Below are positions 47,961-62,212 of a DNA stretch of 64,000 nucleotides, piece by piece. A program made the position numbers and the translations under genes. This stretch comes from Sporobolomyces roseus (taxonomy: Eukaryota; Basidiomycota; Microbotryomycetes; Sporidiobolales; Sporidiobolaceae). The stretch lies in NCBI GenBank assembly GCA_016617785.1, contig JADILM010000005.1, positions 310,001 through 374,000 on the forward strand, in the 5' to 3' direction. How positions within the stretch are numbered: position 1 is the stretch's first letter; every line of letters starts with the position of its first letter. The notes beneath the pieces are model-generated. The model did no database searches. It had not been told where the DNA came from and saw only the letters and a list, made by a program, of their open reading frames with translations.

Positions 47961-49135
47961 TTTACACATAATTGTGAGTTCGATTTCCTCTCTTCCTTCG
48001 AACACTGCTGATGCTTTTCCACTCTACAGCTCTCATTCTCTGTATACCCTCTCTTGAACTACTCCTTTGTTGCTTCCCTGTCGACTCCTGTACATTCGCT
48101 CTTCGTCCTTCCTCTGTTTTGCTTGTATTTTAGTAATGGACACTCTACCTTGACTCTACCTATTCTTCGGATCTTACTCGCTGATGAATATCGCCCGTTC
48201 ATCATACTATCAGAAACTGTATCTAGACGACTCCTGGCTCTTGCGGAAGTCAGACTCGAGATCAAATCGGAAGGGGGTTCGCACTCGGTTCGCACTCGCT
48301 ATGCAAAGCTCTCGTCAGCTCCTCGAATTGACAATTCTTCAGAGAATCGAAGTATTCTCTCTGCAGGAATCATTGGAAGAAGAACGAGCTTTGCGTCGAG
48401 GGTAGGATGCTTCGTCAAACGTAACGCACAACATCTGGTCGAGTGTTCAGGAATTACCAGCTCGAACTGGAGCAAAAGGGCAACGTCCGCCGCCCCTCTG
48501 TCCCCAGCCGCGAGTCGCGTTAAGAATCGCTATTGATGTGTCCAAACCTGACTTTTCGTCTCTTCCTTGCCTTTGTTATCGTATATGGAAGAGGCCTTGA
48601 CCTGAAGACTAAAGTGATAACTTTGTCTCTACTCTCGACTACGACGAGTGACAGAGCAAAAGAGTATGAACAGCGAAAACAGGAGGATGCTTTCGGTAGA
48701 AGATTTCGGGTATAGACCTCGCTTTGAACCCTCTCGCTGTACTAGCTAACCATCAACAGGCCATCTTGCTTGAGATGTTGTAAAGACAGCTCTGGAGCGA
48801 AGCCAGGTCCTCAATCTCGGTTGCTCTCCCTTGCTCTCCCTTGGGATTTCCCTTGAGTTTCGCGACGAAATCGAAGTCTATCCTTTCGACTCAGCGACTT
48901 CTGCTAATTCTGGAGCCATCACTTCTCTGAGAATCTTTGTCAGCGGCAGAGCGAACGTGGTGAACAAGCTTGAGCGGGTCCGTCGGAATTTAGGAGTCGA
49001 AGCGAGAATGTATCTAGTTCTGTCGAGAACTTCGGCGCTCGTCCTGCGCATCCGAGGCGCCTCACTTCTGTCGCGCTCTCGGTTGAAATGGGAATATTAA
49101 CAATATCGAATTTGTACAAGACTTGACGGGCTTAT
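47961..49135. other. Convergent intergenic region after the myosin gene
   Basis: About 1.17 kb between two 3' ends. A plus-strand frame of 160 codons (48054-48536) has no domain, no exon chain and unusual composition for this genome, so I treat it as chance. A duplicated decamer-like TTGCTCTCCC occurs near 48820-48842. Nothing else was seen. Confidence 0.45.
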
Positions 49136-50591
49136 TTACTTTTTGACGTCTTCCTCTTCTCCGAGCTTGCCGCGAGCGACGAGCTCTCCATCGAGTTCCT
49201 TGACGACTGGATTAGAAGTTCCGAGTGAGTACGGGGCAGCGGAAGTAGACTGAGTTTCTGACGTACCTTCTTCAGCCAATTCGAGCAAACGACTCTCGTC
49301 CTTTCCGATCAAACTGACATCAACTCCCTTCAAGAGTTTCGGATAACTTCCGACACGGATACCCTCCTTCCGTACCCGCTCGTGAAGTTTCGTGAGGAAA
49401 GGCGCAAGCGAAGATTCTGGCACCGCAGTGTGAACGAGGACTCGGAAAGGTTTCTCTGACGAGTCGGGGAGCTGAATGAATCGGGAAGCGTAGCCTGTGA
49501 CGAGTCGTTCGAAGAGTTTGGGAATACCGGGGAAGATGGTGACCTTGCCTCCCACGCGGACGACGGGAACCCACCTGTCAAGCGAAAGCATCAGTTCTCA
49601 ATTTGACAAGATCGGTCTCGCAAAGCGAGAGGCCTTACATATCCTCCTGAACAAACAAAGGCTCAGAGCCTTTGGGGAACAGTGCCATCCTCATCCGGGC
49701 GGTACGTTGCTCTTCGGTCTGCCCATCGAAATCGTAGCGACCTTTCGAAAAGGCTCTCATTCGTTTGATTGTTTCGTCGTGGTACTCCAGAGGTGTTTCG
49801 AATGCCTTTGCGATGCAATCGTACGTGATATCATCGTGAGTGGGGCCTGTAGCAGCAGAAAGAGCAGACGATGAGCAGCGCCTCGGGATAGCTAGGAGAA
49901 GGCTAGCTCACCGATTCCTCCGCTGTTTGAATGAAGATTCAGGTCAATTTTCGCTCAGTTGTAATCAGAATGAGGGTATAGCATACGACGTGACGACCCA
50001 ATCATAATTCTTGTGCATTCTGCGAACTGCCTCGACGATTTCGGCTTCGTCGTCTGCGATTACTTCGATCCTCTGTGAAACGTTGAAACCCGATCAGTTC
50101 GCTCGCCGAAGAGCTGTAGAATAGTCCTGTCATGCTGACCTTGAGCTCGATACCCAAGTCGAATGCCATCTTTGCTAGGAAGTTCGAGTTCGTATCGCGA
50201 GTTTTGCCTGCGAAAGTCGAACACGAAACGGGATCAGCTCCGCGCCGCGCCCTTTCTTCGAGGACCAGCCCATTGAAGAGCAAACCGACACTCTCGTATA
50301 TCCCCAGCTCACCCTCTCTTCCCTATCCGATATTTGAAAGTTGAACTAACCATTCAGGATCTCATCTCCAATGATCAACATTCCTGCCGATCGCACAACA
50401 CCACCCGTCTTTGGTACTTCCGAGAGAGGGAACCTAGGGGTCTCATCGTTCGTGGTAGACATCTTGCGAATTGATGATGCGTTTTGAGGAGAAGAAGGAG
50501 GTGGAAGGGAAGAAGCTGGAGTTCGAGCTAGAGGTGCGATCTGACGGGTAAAGTGGTTCAGTAAGGCTCGTAGGCGTTGCGTGGCGAGCAT
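49136..50591 (-). CDS. MoCF/CinA-type molybdopterin-binding domain protein, probably mitochondrial
   Basis: The MoCF_biosynth fold is recognisable from [56 protein letters not shown] (across an intron) and PGIPKLFERLV. The same domain forms the N-terminal half of FAD synthetases of the FLAD1 type and of bacterial CinA. Here no C-terminal PAPS-reductase or amidase domain follows, so it is a stand-alone form, about 370 residues over several exons. The leader MLATQRLRALLNHFTRQIAPLA is basic, amphipathic and lacks acidic residues, suggesting import into mitochondria. A second in-frame ATG (MSTTNDETPRF) could give a cytosolic form. The start at 50591 was chosen for this leader; an ATG further upstream is less likely. 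Substrate unknown. Confidence 0.86.
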
Positions 50592-50926
50592 CAAGTAGCG
50601 AATCGAGGGGGGATAGGAAGGGAGATTTTGAAGTTGCCCCACTCCGATCGAAGTTTTGATCCATCGCAATGGAGCTTATCTTCGCCGAGGCACTACAAAG
50701 CAGTACATTTCATCACGTTTCAATGCCGACGCTCGATACCGTCTGCAGAGGAGGAAATCTCGATTCGAAAGCAGGAAAATTTCATCAAGTTGCGAAGATA
50801 TGATGAATCCAAAGAGTTGCAGTTCCAATTCATTTCGTTTCGATTCAGTAGAGTGTACAGCAAAGTCAAGTTATTGGCATAAACATAAGGTGAGAAAAGC
50901 GAAAAGATCAACTAAGGAGGGGATCT
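50592..50926. other. Spacer upstream of the MoCF gene
   Basis: 335 bases between two minus-strand genes, AT-richer than its surroundings. It contains the MoCF promoter and the esterase 3' flank; no gene was recognised. Confidence 0.45.
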
Positions 50927-53385
<2,459 letters not shown>

Positions 53386-54049
53386 CCTTGCTGTGTCGAG
53401 GTGAAGAGTAGAGCGGGGAAAGAGGTGGCGGAGAAAGGGAAGGAGGGGAGAGAAGAAGGAAAGAAGGAAAGGAAACTTGATTTGAATGGATTACGGACCG
53501 GTACCCAAAACGAGTCGAAATCGAAGTGGGGAACGGTAGGTTGACCGCGCGCTCGTTTGGCAGGAGTCGCAGTAAAAGCGAAGGTTCTAGTCAAACGTAA
53601 ACAAATTGGTAATGAGCTCACTTGAGAAAGTTCTGAACGGGCAACAACTCCGAAATGTGATACAGATTATCGCACCCCCTCGTGATTCGACCGTAAACGG
53701 TCAAGGAAGCGAAAATAAAGGTGTATTGACCGTCGGAACGAGAAGAACGAGCGGAGTTATTCGTACTTTTAGTGAATCGACGAGAGAGTGGGCGAAAGAC
53801 CGTCATCCGAAGAGACTGATTCTGACGAAGCTTCGAAAGCGATACGAATCGAGGGGAGCGAGAATCTTAGGAGAAATATGCGAGTGCGAGACGAGATCGT
53901 CGAGCTGCCAGACAAGGCGAATCATCAGCAGGAGCGGCGGAACGAAATCGGACGGAATCGCACAAACTGAGATGGAAAAGTTGCGATGATTGTAAATGAC
54001 AACAAAAGAGTAATGTGATAACTTTGAGAGATAGAGAGATGGGATCGTA
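53386..54049. other. Esterase promoter / MDM31/32 downstream region
   Basis: 664 bases between two minus-strand genes. A plus-strand frame (53606-53989) is basic and featureless and has no family, so it is not called. No repeat or RNA gene was seen. Confidence 0.45.
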
Positions 54050-56577
54050 CTCAATAAGGTGCCAAATTCTTCTGGAAGGTGCTGAGTACTGCATTCGCTG
54101 TCATCTGAAGCGTCCATAAACCAACAGTTTGTATTCGTTGATCGTTTTGAGATTGGACGTGATAAGCGAGTGCCGAGTAGACCTACAAGGTGGAGATCGT
54201 CAGTAGATAGTCCAGGAAGAAAGAAAGCGAGGTGAGCTTACTTGTTCCGACATGCGATCCAAAATTCCAACATCGTAAGTTGTCCAACTTCCATTGAACT
54301 CGCTCAATCCGAGGTCGATATGACAGTGAATAGGGATGAGAGTACGGTTGCGATTAATGAAAGCGACAATAGGGCGAATGAGGGCGTTGTTGACATAGGA
54401 AAGGTTCGAAGTGAAATACTATGCATCCCGAGTCTGTGTCAGTTCCGCAAGCATTGGCGAACCGAAGGGAAGAGGACACATACAGGTACATGAGCCTTGA
54501 GATCTTTGAATCGTAAATCAAGATCAATCGAAACGATCTTGTCCTCCTCTTCGTCCTCTCCACCTTCCCCCTCCAATCTCTTCAATACTTCCTCCTCCTC
54601 CTCTTCACCACTCGCACTAGCCTTGACAGCTTTCGCAAACCTCAGAGCTTTCTTCCTCTCCTCCCGTTCCTTCTGTTTACCCTCATCATCGACCGTCTCC
54701 GGAACTTTCAGAGCATCCCTCGTCAAACTCCCTCGACCTGGGATTCGCTCCCCATCCCTATTCCCACTACTCTCCCTCAATCGATCCGTGATATCGTCGA
54801 CCAAGTCTGCGACGAGTGTCGAAAGGTCGAGGTCGGTATCTTCGCGAGGGAATCGGATGTCTGCTACGAGATCGAGTCGTCCGGAGGTTACCCACGACAT
54901 GACTCCCGTATCCGAAGCCGATTGCATGTGATCGATAGGCACTCCATCAATTCGGAAACGAGACTGAGTCGCAATTATCGCTTTAAGTAGCTCGAACGGA
55001 CAAATGAGAAGTGATTCGAGAGACTCACCATTCTCGCCCATCTAGCATCCTTGAGATCCTCTTCACTCGTTCTCCCGATACTCTGAGGTCGGTGCAAGCT
55101 GAACAAACAATTGTCGACTTGTCCAGTGATGGATTCCGCCGACATTAGATCGTAGAATAACCATTGCTTTCTAAGTCGTCGGATATCAGCGTTGAAGATC
55201 GAGAAAGTGTACTGTAACCTCGGAATGCGCCTCAGCTCAAGAATACGACTGACATGAGACGCGAGAGAGCTTACAGGTCTGAAGTTCTCAGGTTGATAGA
55301 TTGTAACGAGGAAATCTTCGATTTGTAAAGATTCGAGAGAGAAATCTCCTGGTCTGGGTTTGTTGCGGTAAGCGAATCGATCCCTCGGCGCTTCCGGATC
55401 ATATTCAATGTGAGAACGTTCTGAAAGTACAAGATGCTGTGAGCTTGGAATCGAGAACAAGTAGAGAGAGAGGTCTGTGATGCTCACCAACTACGCCTCT
55501 CACTCCTCTAACAGCTGCACTCTTGACTAACCCTTTACCATCCAACCACCTCCTCAAACTCAAAGTAACCTCGACCGTATCGATACTCAAATGAAAATGC
55601 GTCCACTGACTAACCAACTCTTTCAATCTCGCCGCCTTCTCCAACACCTCGTCCCTCTCCTCCTTCGTGACCAAACCTTTCTCATCCTCCAACTCTTCAC
55701 TACTCGGCAACACTCCCAGTTCACCTTTGACCGGTCCTCTCGAGATATAAACGTTTTTGAAAACGATTTTTGTACTTCCACCTCCAACTCGTGTATCCCC
55801 ATCTCCTCTCCCCAATATTCCCCATTTAGGAACGATAGCACTCTCAAACACTACTTTAACTCCCGTAGATTCCGTCAAATAACCTCCTAATTTCTTAGCT
55901 AACCATTCTTGACTCGATAAAGAATTGACCAAAACGAATAGGACTGCGAATGCAGAAGTCGTTTTGAGGAGGAACCAACCGAGTGTACCGAATATACCTA
56001 TCGAGAAGAATGCGGACCAATCATCCATTCGGAATCGACGGTAGGAACGGATCGTGGCCCATTTGAAGCGGATCTTGAGTCGGTCAAAGAAGGAGGTTGT
56101 CAGTTCGAGGAGTTGATCTCGGGTTGGAGGTCGTCCTTCGCCAGTAACTGAGGGGAGGGAGGCTGCGACTCGGCGGAGGGAAGAGGGGAGGGATGCGAGG
56201 TAGTGTGGGTAAGGTTTCGAAACGAGAGGATGAGGAGTTTGTTTAGCGAGGGAATGATTCTTTGTGGCAGGAGGAGGAGGAGAATCGGAATCTTGTTTCG
56301 AGTCGTCTTTCATTGTGCTGTAGCTCCTTCTCGAAGTAGATGTGGTGGTGGTGAGGGATGAGATATAACTTGACGTCTTTCTTCCACCCGGTCCATCCTT
56401 TCTTGCCTCCTCTCCAGTCCATCTACTTCTTACTGTGCCTACTTGGAATGGTCTCAGAGAAGTGCTGACTGGTGATCGATGTAATGAAGAGAAATAACGA
56501 GAAATTTCAGAATAAAGAGGTGATCGGTTCGATGCCTTGATCTGCGGAACTGCTGTCGACAATAGCGAGAGTGCCAT
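54050..56577 (-). CDS. Mitochondrial inner-membrane morphology protein, MDM31/MDM32 family
   Basis: Yeast Mdm31 and Mdm32 sit in the inner membrane and are needed for normal mitochondrial shape, nucleoid behaviour and phospholipid balance. Mdm31 has been linked by remote homology to AsmA/TamB-type lipid-transfer proteins. The N-terminus is Ser/Arg-rich and poor in acidic residues, as in a presequence. FRMDDWSAFFSIGIFGTLGW and a following hydrophobic stretch (about 55900-56030) give the first membrane segment. The intermembrane body includes VVFESAIVPKWG, IVFKNVYISRGP, THFHLSIDTVEVTLSLRRWL, VRGVVGEH and DFSLESLQIEDFLVTIYQPE. The end, WTLQMTANAVLSTFQKNLAP, is typical. About 730 residues. I cannot separate MDM31 from MDM32. 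An acidic Glu-rich insert lies at about 54540-54610. Confidence 0.9.
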
Positions 56578-57039
56578 GATCCCAGCACGATCTACGGCCC
56601 GGTACGAGTTGAGTGAAAGGGGTGAGGTGGAGAAAAGTGAAAGAGAGATTTCGCTTGAAATTTCGAAATTTCACAAGACAGAATTTTTGTCGATCGTCTG
56701 ACATTCAATCTTTCGCAACGGACTCTCGACCTTCACAGTCGAAGCGACATATGGGAGAGAACGAAGAAGAACAAAGATAATTTACACATGGGAAAAAAGA
56801 AGACAGACAAGAGAGAATCGCAAAAAAGGTGATTACTAGATTAGTATGAGCGAAAGGGACACAGCGTCGAGTATGTAATCGTAGCGTCGACGGACGAGAG
56901 AGAGAGGGATGCTAGAGATAGAAGGAGGGATGAATATGAAAGGATGTTCGAAATGGCGGCAAAGAGATTAGAGGAGAGGGACGGTAGCGTCGTTAGAGGG
57001 AGGTCGTGAGAGTTGTCGAATGAGGAGGGAGAAACCGGT
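56578..57039. other. MDM31/32 promoter / YKT6 downstream region
   Basis: 462 bases with an A-rich stretch near 56790-56830 and GA-rich sequence. No gene was recognised. Confidence 0.45.
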
Positions 57040-58178
57040 TTAGCAGATAACGCAACAAGAGTTCTGCAAGTTTCCTCGAACGACTTCGAATGAGCACTAC
57101 TTCACGTGGAACTCGAGAGACGGAGGGAGGACTTGCCTGTTTCTTTGCCGTCTTGTAGAAACTTTTCGAACTCGCCGAAAGCGCCGCCGATTTATCCACC
57201 AAACTATCCAATTTCTCTCCCCTTTCCAACACGCTCTCGATCGTTTTATGCTGCTCTCTCTCATCTCATCAGTTTCCCCTGCCGAATAACGTAAGAGGAT
57301 GGGTGTAGGACATACGAGAATGATTTTAGTTTCATCCAATTCCTGTTGAACCCTCATAATCGAATCTGCCTGTTTAGGATCCTGATACTTCGTTACATAC
57401 TCCTGCAATTGCGGGTAATCGACCAAAACTTGTTTCCCTTGTGTTCTACCAGCTTGCGCTTTCTCCTCCCAAGTAGTTCTCGGAATCTTCGTAGTGAATT
57501 CATCGAGGATTTTATTGAGGAGAGAAAATGCGACTCGAACGGGATACTCTTGATCTGTGATGATCACGCCGGATAAGGAATCGGATTGACGAGAGTAGAC
57601 GTGGGCAGTGTAGGAGTTCTCTTGAACGGATTGACGTTGACCAGAAGGAGTTCGCTCGGAAACGGTACGCGAGAAGAAATTCATGAATTCACCAATACTG
57701 TCGGTCAAGTTGAAGCGAGAAGGTCAGTGAGAGTGTTCGAATGAGATGTGGAATACATAGCTGTCTGCCCCCCTCTTCTCTCTCGTGTTGGGTCGAGGAG
57801 GTTGCGAACCCCTCCTCGCTCCCATTCAATTTCGCTCTCCTAGACCCTTTGAGCCCTTGCTTACACTACGCCTCCTCTAGATTCTCTGTACCTCCCTTAT
57901 GACCTCCTCAATCCCCAGTTGTGCCTTGTTTCGCTGTTGTGTTGATCTTGCTAATGACGCGCCCATCTCCTTTCCTCCCTCCCTCTCCTCTCATACTAAG
58001 ATTCCCTGTTTACACCCAATCTCTCCCTAGGTGTACATTCAGATAGTATAGTGATTGCGTTTTTGACTCACGCTCCCCGTTGGTAGAAACTGAAACTTGA
58101 TAAATCTTGAGCAGCGGCAATCGCAATCGCTGGTGAACCCGCTTGAACGTGTAACAACTGAATAGATAGGATCTTCAT
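57040..58178 (-). CDS. YKT6: R-SNARE YKT6 (longin domain, prenylated)
   Basis: YKT6 is a lipid-anchored R-SNARE for ER-Golgi, endosomal and vacuolar fusion and for autophagy. Four exons (58072-58178, 57316-57697, 57137-57250, 57040-57063) sum in frame to 208 residues. The longin domain starts [14 protein letters not shown] and includes [32 protein letters not shown] and [20 protein letters not shown]. The SNARE helix with the zero-layer Arg reads [20 protein letters not shown]. The protein ends [10 protein letters not shown]: the last four residues form a CAAX box and the preceding Cys is the palmitoylation site. The final intron uses a GC donor. Intron 1 is 374 bases, long for this genome. 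No alternative identity is plausible. Confidence 0.97.
57064..57136 (-). other. GC-AG intron before the YKT6 CAAX exon
   Basis: On the minus strand the junction reads CAG|GCAAGT ... TTGCAG|AAC. This is the classic compensated GC-donor consensus. It is the only junction I found that yields the conserved KKQNSCC end. Length 73 bases, not a multiple of three. Confidence 0.8.
57698..58071 (-). other. Long first intron of YKT6
   Basis: GTGAGT donor and CTGACCTTC...GACAG acceptor, 374 bases. No snoRNA boxes or coding frame were seen inside. Confidence 0.8.
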
Positions 58179-58410
58179 TATTGAGATGGTTCTTGTGGGT
58201 GAGGTGGAGAGTGAGAGGTGGAAGAAAGAAGGGGAAGAAGAGGAGAGCGAGGGAGGGGTTCAATTCTACGAAACTCTCGAGATTGGATTAACGAGGCAGA
58301 GTTTGACGATCAAGATGCAGTAGTGCGTTCTCGGATGAGCGCGAGATGAGCGAGCGAGCGAAACGAATTCTTTCGATGATCTGTCTCCAAAAATGCACAA
58401 ACTCCTACTT

Positions 58411-59220
58411 CTACAGCGATGTTTCATCCTCTGTCTTCTTCCCCCGTGATGAATTTTTGAAAGTCTCTCCAAACTCGCCTTCGTAATCCTTCAACAAGTT
58501 CCCCTCATACGCTTCTCCAATCTCGTGATCTGGGAAAATCAGTAATCGATCCAATCTCTTCTGTCGTAGTCGGTTCTTGGGAAGCATTCCTGATACTGCT
58601 CGACGAATAATCTACAAATTGGGGGAGGAAGCGAGTATCAGCTCGCACTGCTCTGATCTCGAGTGCGTTAAGGAGAAAGGGTAGAGATCTCTTGCGAAAC
58701 CCTTTCACTCCCTCTTTCAACCGCCCAAGAACAAGAGAGAGAGGTTCCGTAGACTCACATTCTCGGGTTTCTTCTCCATCATAGTCTTGTAAGGAATCTC
58801 TTTCAATCCACCGGGAAACATAGTATGACTCCTATAAACCAATTGATCTTTTTTCTTTCCCGTCACTTTCACTTTCGTCGCGTTTCTCACTACGACGTAA
58901 TCCCCACAATCATCTGTTTCATTTCTCCTTGCATCAGTATAGCTTCGCAAGGGGAGAGAGGAGGGAGAAGCGTACTGGCTTGATCGTAAATTGGTTTATG
59001 TTTACCCATCAAGACTATAGCTATACGAGTTGCCATACGTCCTAGTACTTGATCTGATGCGTCAATACCTCTCCATGTTCGTGCGTAGGCTAATGCGGTC
59101 TAGAGAAGCGAGAGAGAAGATGAAGCAAGTTTCAGGAAATGGATTTGGGAGCGAGGAATGATGAGGAGATGAAAAGGGACTTACGTTGCCAACTGTAGAG
59201 TTTACTGCTAATCTAGGCAT
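58411..59220 (-). CDS. Mitochondrial large-subunit ribosomal protein uL13m
   Basis: Ortholog of bacterial L13 and yeast Mrpl23, in the mitochondrial 54S subunit. Starting [12 protein letters not shown], the exons join into [38 protein letters not shown] and [20 protein letters not shown]. The next signature is [20 protein letters not shown], then [20 protein letters not shown]. The end is a fungal extension ([20 protein letters not shown]...). About 185 residues in four exons. The first ATG lies 114 bases from the divergent PP4 gene start, so the two probably share a promoter. The MGKHKP and MLPKNR motifs exclude cytosolic uL13. Confidence 0.95.
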
Positions 59221-59334
59221 GGTTGAAGTGTTCTCGAGTGAGTGGTAGGGAGCAACAAGCTGTGCAACTTGCTTCTTTCCCTTGATCAATTCATTCACTT
59301 TCCTCTCGCTTCGATTATCCTCTCCTCTGCTTCC
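59221..59334. promoter_or_regulatory. Shared divergent promoter, uL13m / PP4 gene
   Basis: Only 114 bases separate two start codons pointing away from each other, so both promoters and leaders must lie here. No specific element was recognised. Confidence 0.5.
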
Positions 59335-60936
59335 ATGTCTTCCAGTCTAGACCGGTAATCTCTCTCTCTCTCCTTGTCCCTTGAACCCTCAAACTCACCT
59401 CGCGTTCCCTTCAGTCAAATTGATCAACTCAAGAATTGGTCCGTTTCTCTCTCTCTCTCTCCCTCCTCTATCCTCATTCGATCTACCTAACTCTCTCAGT
59501 GTGTGATAGTCAACCAATATCCGAACAACAAGTGAAAGAGTTATGTTTAAAAGCGCGTGAAATCTTGGTAGAGGAAGCTAATATTCAATGGATCGATTCA
59601 CCAGTAACCGTAAGTATCTCTCTCTACCTCCTCCCTCTGAGTGAGAAGGAGAGCTGATTGTAGAGGAGCGGGGACGGGTAGATCTGCGGGGATATTCATG
59701 GACAATTTTGGGATTTATTAGAATTGTTTAGAGTTGGGGGTCAATGTCCAGATACAAACTACTTGTTCCTCGGTAAAGCCCACTCACTCACTCTAGACGC
59801 CAATGATCAGGGATCTAACGATGGACTTGAGTGTGAGAGTAAAATAGGAGACTACGTAGATCGAGGTTTTTATTCAGTAGAAACTTTTCTCCTCCTCCTC
59901 GCACTCAAAGTTCGCTACCCAGATCGAATGACCCTGATTCGAGGAAATCACGAATCGAGGCAGATTACTCAAGTGTATGGGTTCTACGATGAGTGTATGA
60001 AGAAGTATGGATCGGCGAGTGTTTGGAGGTATTGTTGTGAGGTGTTTGATTATATGAGTTTGGGCGCTGTAGTCGATGGCAAAGTGTTTTGTGTACATGG
60101 TGGATTGAGTCCGAATGTTAATTCTTTGGATCAGGTGAGTTTTGATTACTCTCTCTTGTTTTGATTTGAGGATGAAGACTGACGATTTTTGTCTATCTCA
60201 CATCTCCCTCGCTACTTCGACATCTCAATTCTATCAATGTAGATTCGATTGATTGATCGAAAACAAGAAGTGCCACATGACGGAGCAATGTGTGATTTAC
60301 TCTGGTCAGATCCCGATGGTACGCAAAACTTCCCTCTCCGCTACTCTCCTTCTTTGCTCTTCCCTTTCCCCTTCTGCCCCTTCATTCTGACGAGCTTTCC
60401 ACTCTTGAGCAGATATTGAAGGATGGGGCCTATCACCAAGAGGAGCAGGATACTTGTTCGGTGCGGACGTGGTGAAACAATTCGTGCATTCGAATGGATT
60501 GGATCTGATCGCGAGGGCTCATCAACTGGTACGTCTTACCTTCTCTTTCATCATGAATCCGCAAGAGTACTGATGACGGCGGGTAATACATGCAGGTAAT
60601 GGAGGGACACAAATTAATGTTTGAAGATAAGATCGTCACTGTTTGGTCTGCTCCTAATTACTGTTACCGGTCAGCCATTTCTCCCTACTTATCTCTATCA
60701 CTCTTACTGACGCTTGGGGTGCGATTTGTCGACAGATGCGGGAATGTAGCGAGTATATTGGAACTCGATGAGAATCTGAATTCGACTTATCAAACGTTCG
60801 AAGCTGCCGCTCAGGTACGCTCCCTTTCTTCGTCAGAACTTGATCGTTTAAGCTGATCTGGATGTCGGTTGAGCGCGTACAGCAAGACTCGAGAGGCATT
60901 CCAGCGAAAAGTACAAGTTTACAATATTTCCTCTAG
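59335..60936 (+). CDS. Serine/threonine phosphatase PP4 catalytic subunit (PP2A family)
   Basis: PP4 catalytic subunits (yeast Pph3) act with regulatory subunits in DNA-damage checkpoint recovery. Exon 1 (59335-59354, 20 bases) and exon 2 (59415-59438, 24 bases) are tiny and give MSSSLDRQIDQLKN. Exon 3 (59510-59609) reads [18 protein letters not shown]. The metal-site motifs are intact: GDIHG (~59690), GDYVDRG (~59849), RGNHESR (~59940) and CVHGGLSP (~60090). [16 protein letters not shown] and [12 protein letters not shown] follow. The end, [16 protein letters not shown], keeps the C-terminal Leu that PP2A-type enzymes carboxymethylate. About 310 residues. The [12 protein letters not shown] and SRGIP-x-K segments favour PP4 over PP2A, PP6 or PPG1. 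Confidence 0.93.
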
Positions 60937-61295
60937 AATCATTCCCTCACTTCCCTCCCCTTCCTTCTCTCACTCTCTCGCTGCCTATCTGTCGGATATC
61001 TGTCTGTCTTCACGTCGAGAAGTTACGCAAAGTGGTATTCTGTTTGTACGAAGGATCTCGTTTTTGTGTGTTTCGCCTCCCTCATGTTGCAATTGTTTCC
61101 TTTTTCCCCCTCGCCTCTTATCTGTCCTGCATATCGACGATGCAACGTATCCTTCCGACGAATCTACGTCCTTCATTAATGCGACCTCGCTTCCGTTCGA
61201 TCACCGAGAGCCTGAGATCAACTTCAACAGTTCGTTTTTCTTTTTCCCTCTTCCTCTCTCTCTTCTTCAACACTCACACATCGTCACTTTCAAAG
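60937..61295. other. Spacer between the PP4 and DUF427 genes
   Basis: 359 bases, CT-rich, between two plus-strand genes. It holds the PP4 3' UTR and the DUF427 promoter and leader; no gene was seen. Confidence 0.45.
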
Positions 61296-61941
61296 ATGGT
61301 CAAGCACATCACGGTTAAACTGGACGGACAAATCTTAGCTCAAGCAGAAGAGTCGAAGACGCAATCGGTCGAAGGGAATTTGTGCGTGTTCTCTCTCTCC
61401 CTAATTGCCGGAAACAGATCCCGATACTGATCCCCTAATCGCCCTCTAGCTACTTGTGAGTCTTCCTACTTCTCTATCTCAAGTCGATGAGGAGACTTCA
61501 CTGATTTCCCCGCCCCCTCTTCTCATCCGAACTTGCGCAATTACAGTCCTCCTTCAGCACTCAACAAAGAGTTCTTCAAAGACAGTCAGAACAACTCTCA
61601 CACTTGTTGTCCCTGGAAAGTGAGTCGCCGATTTCCTCGCAATTTCGAGTTTTGGAAAAGTCGCACTGAACTCAGTAACCTCGCCGACTCGCAGGGTGAA
61701 GCGAGTTATTATGATATCCATGTCGGATCGAAGGTATTGCAAGATGCAGCTTGGTATGTCCTCCCTTCTCTTCAGGAGATTCGCTCTCCCGTCTCGTTCC
61801 GTCGAGGAAACCTCGTCTACTCGATCTCATACTGAGTCGCCTCGCCTGAACAGGTACTATCCCGAGACTAAACCAGGAAAGGCCGAGACGTTGAAAGGAT
61901 TCGTTGCGTTCTACAAGAACAAGGTTGAGATTCACTCTTAA
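61296..61941 (+). CDS. DUF427 domain protein with a 6-base micro-exon
   Basis: A small single-domain protein of unknown function; DUF427 occurs in bacteria and fungi. Five exons (61296-61381, 61450-61455, 61547-61619, 61695-61753, 61854-61941) sum exactly to 103 residues. The product starts MVKHITVKLDGQILAQAEES and shows the family marks: the FYFPPSAL segment, TCCPWKGEASYYDI (the Cys-Pro-x-Lys-Gly-x-Ala block) and AAWYYPET. It ends YKNKVEIHS. Exon 2 is only six bases; without it the FYFPP motif cannot be formed. It has no signal peptide. Function cannot be assigned. Confidence 0.92.
61450..61455 (+). other. Six-base micro-exon of the DUF427 gene
   Basis: The sequence CTACTT is flanked by CCTCTAG on the left and GTGAGT on the right. 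Joined to TT at 61381 and T at 61547 it encodes Phe-Tyr-Phe, restoring the conserved FYFPP of DUF427. Confidence 0.75.
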
Positions 61942-62212
61942 ACGAGAAACGAAGGACAGGAACAGATAAAGTTGTGATTCGTCAGTGCTTGAGCGATTCA
62001 AAGAAATGCAGTACCTTTCGTCAGTAAGTAGACGAGCCTGATGTGAGAGGGACTGTAGAGAGAAAGGCAGAGAAATATGGTATCATTTAGCAAGTGCGAA
62101 GAGAGAGACATCGAAAAGATAGACTGTACAACAGCGGAATCCTTCAAACGGAAACGGGGGAATTAACGAATCACATGTAAAGGGTATAGCTTGAAATAGG
62201 AAAGAGATAGAC

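Noticed and set aside
48054..48536. 160-codon plus-strand frame after the myosin gene
   Set aside because: No domain, no exon chain, composition like noncoding sequence, and it starts within the presumed myosin 3' UTR.
53606..53989. 127-codon plus-strand frame upstream of the esterase
   Set aside because: Basic, featureless, no family and no splice structure.
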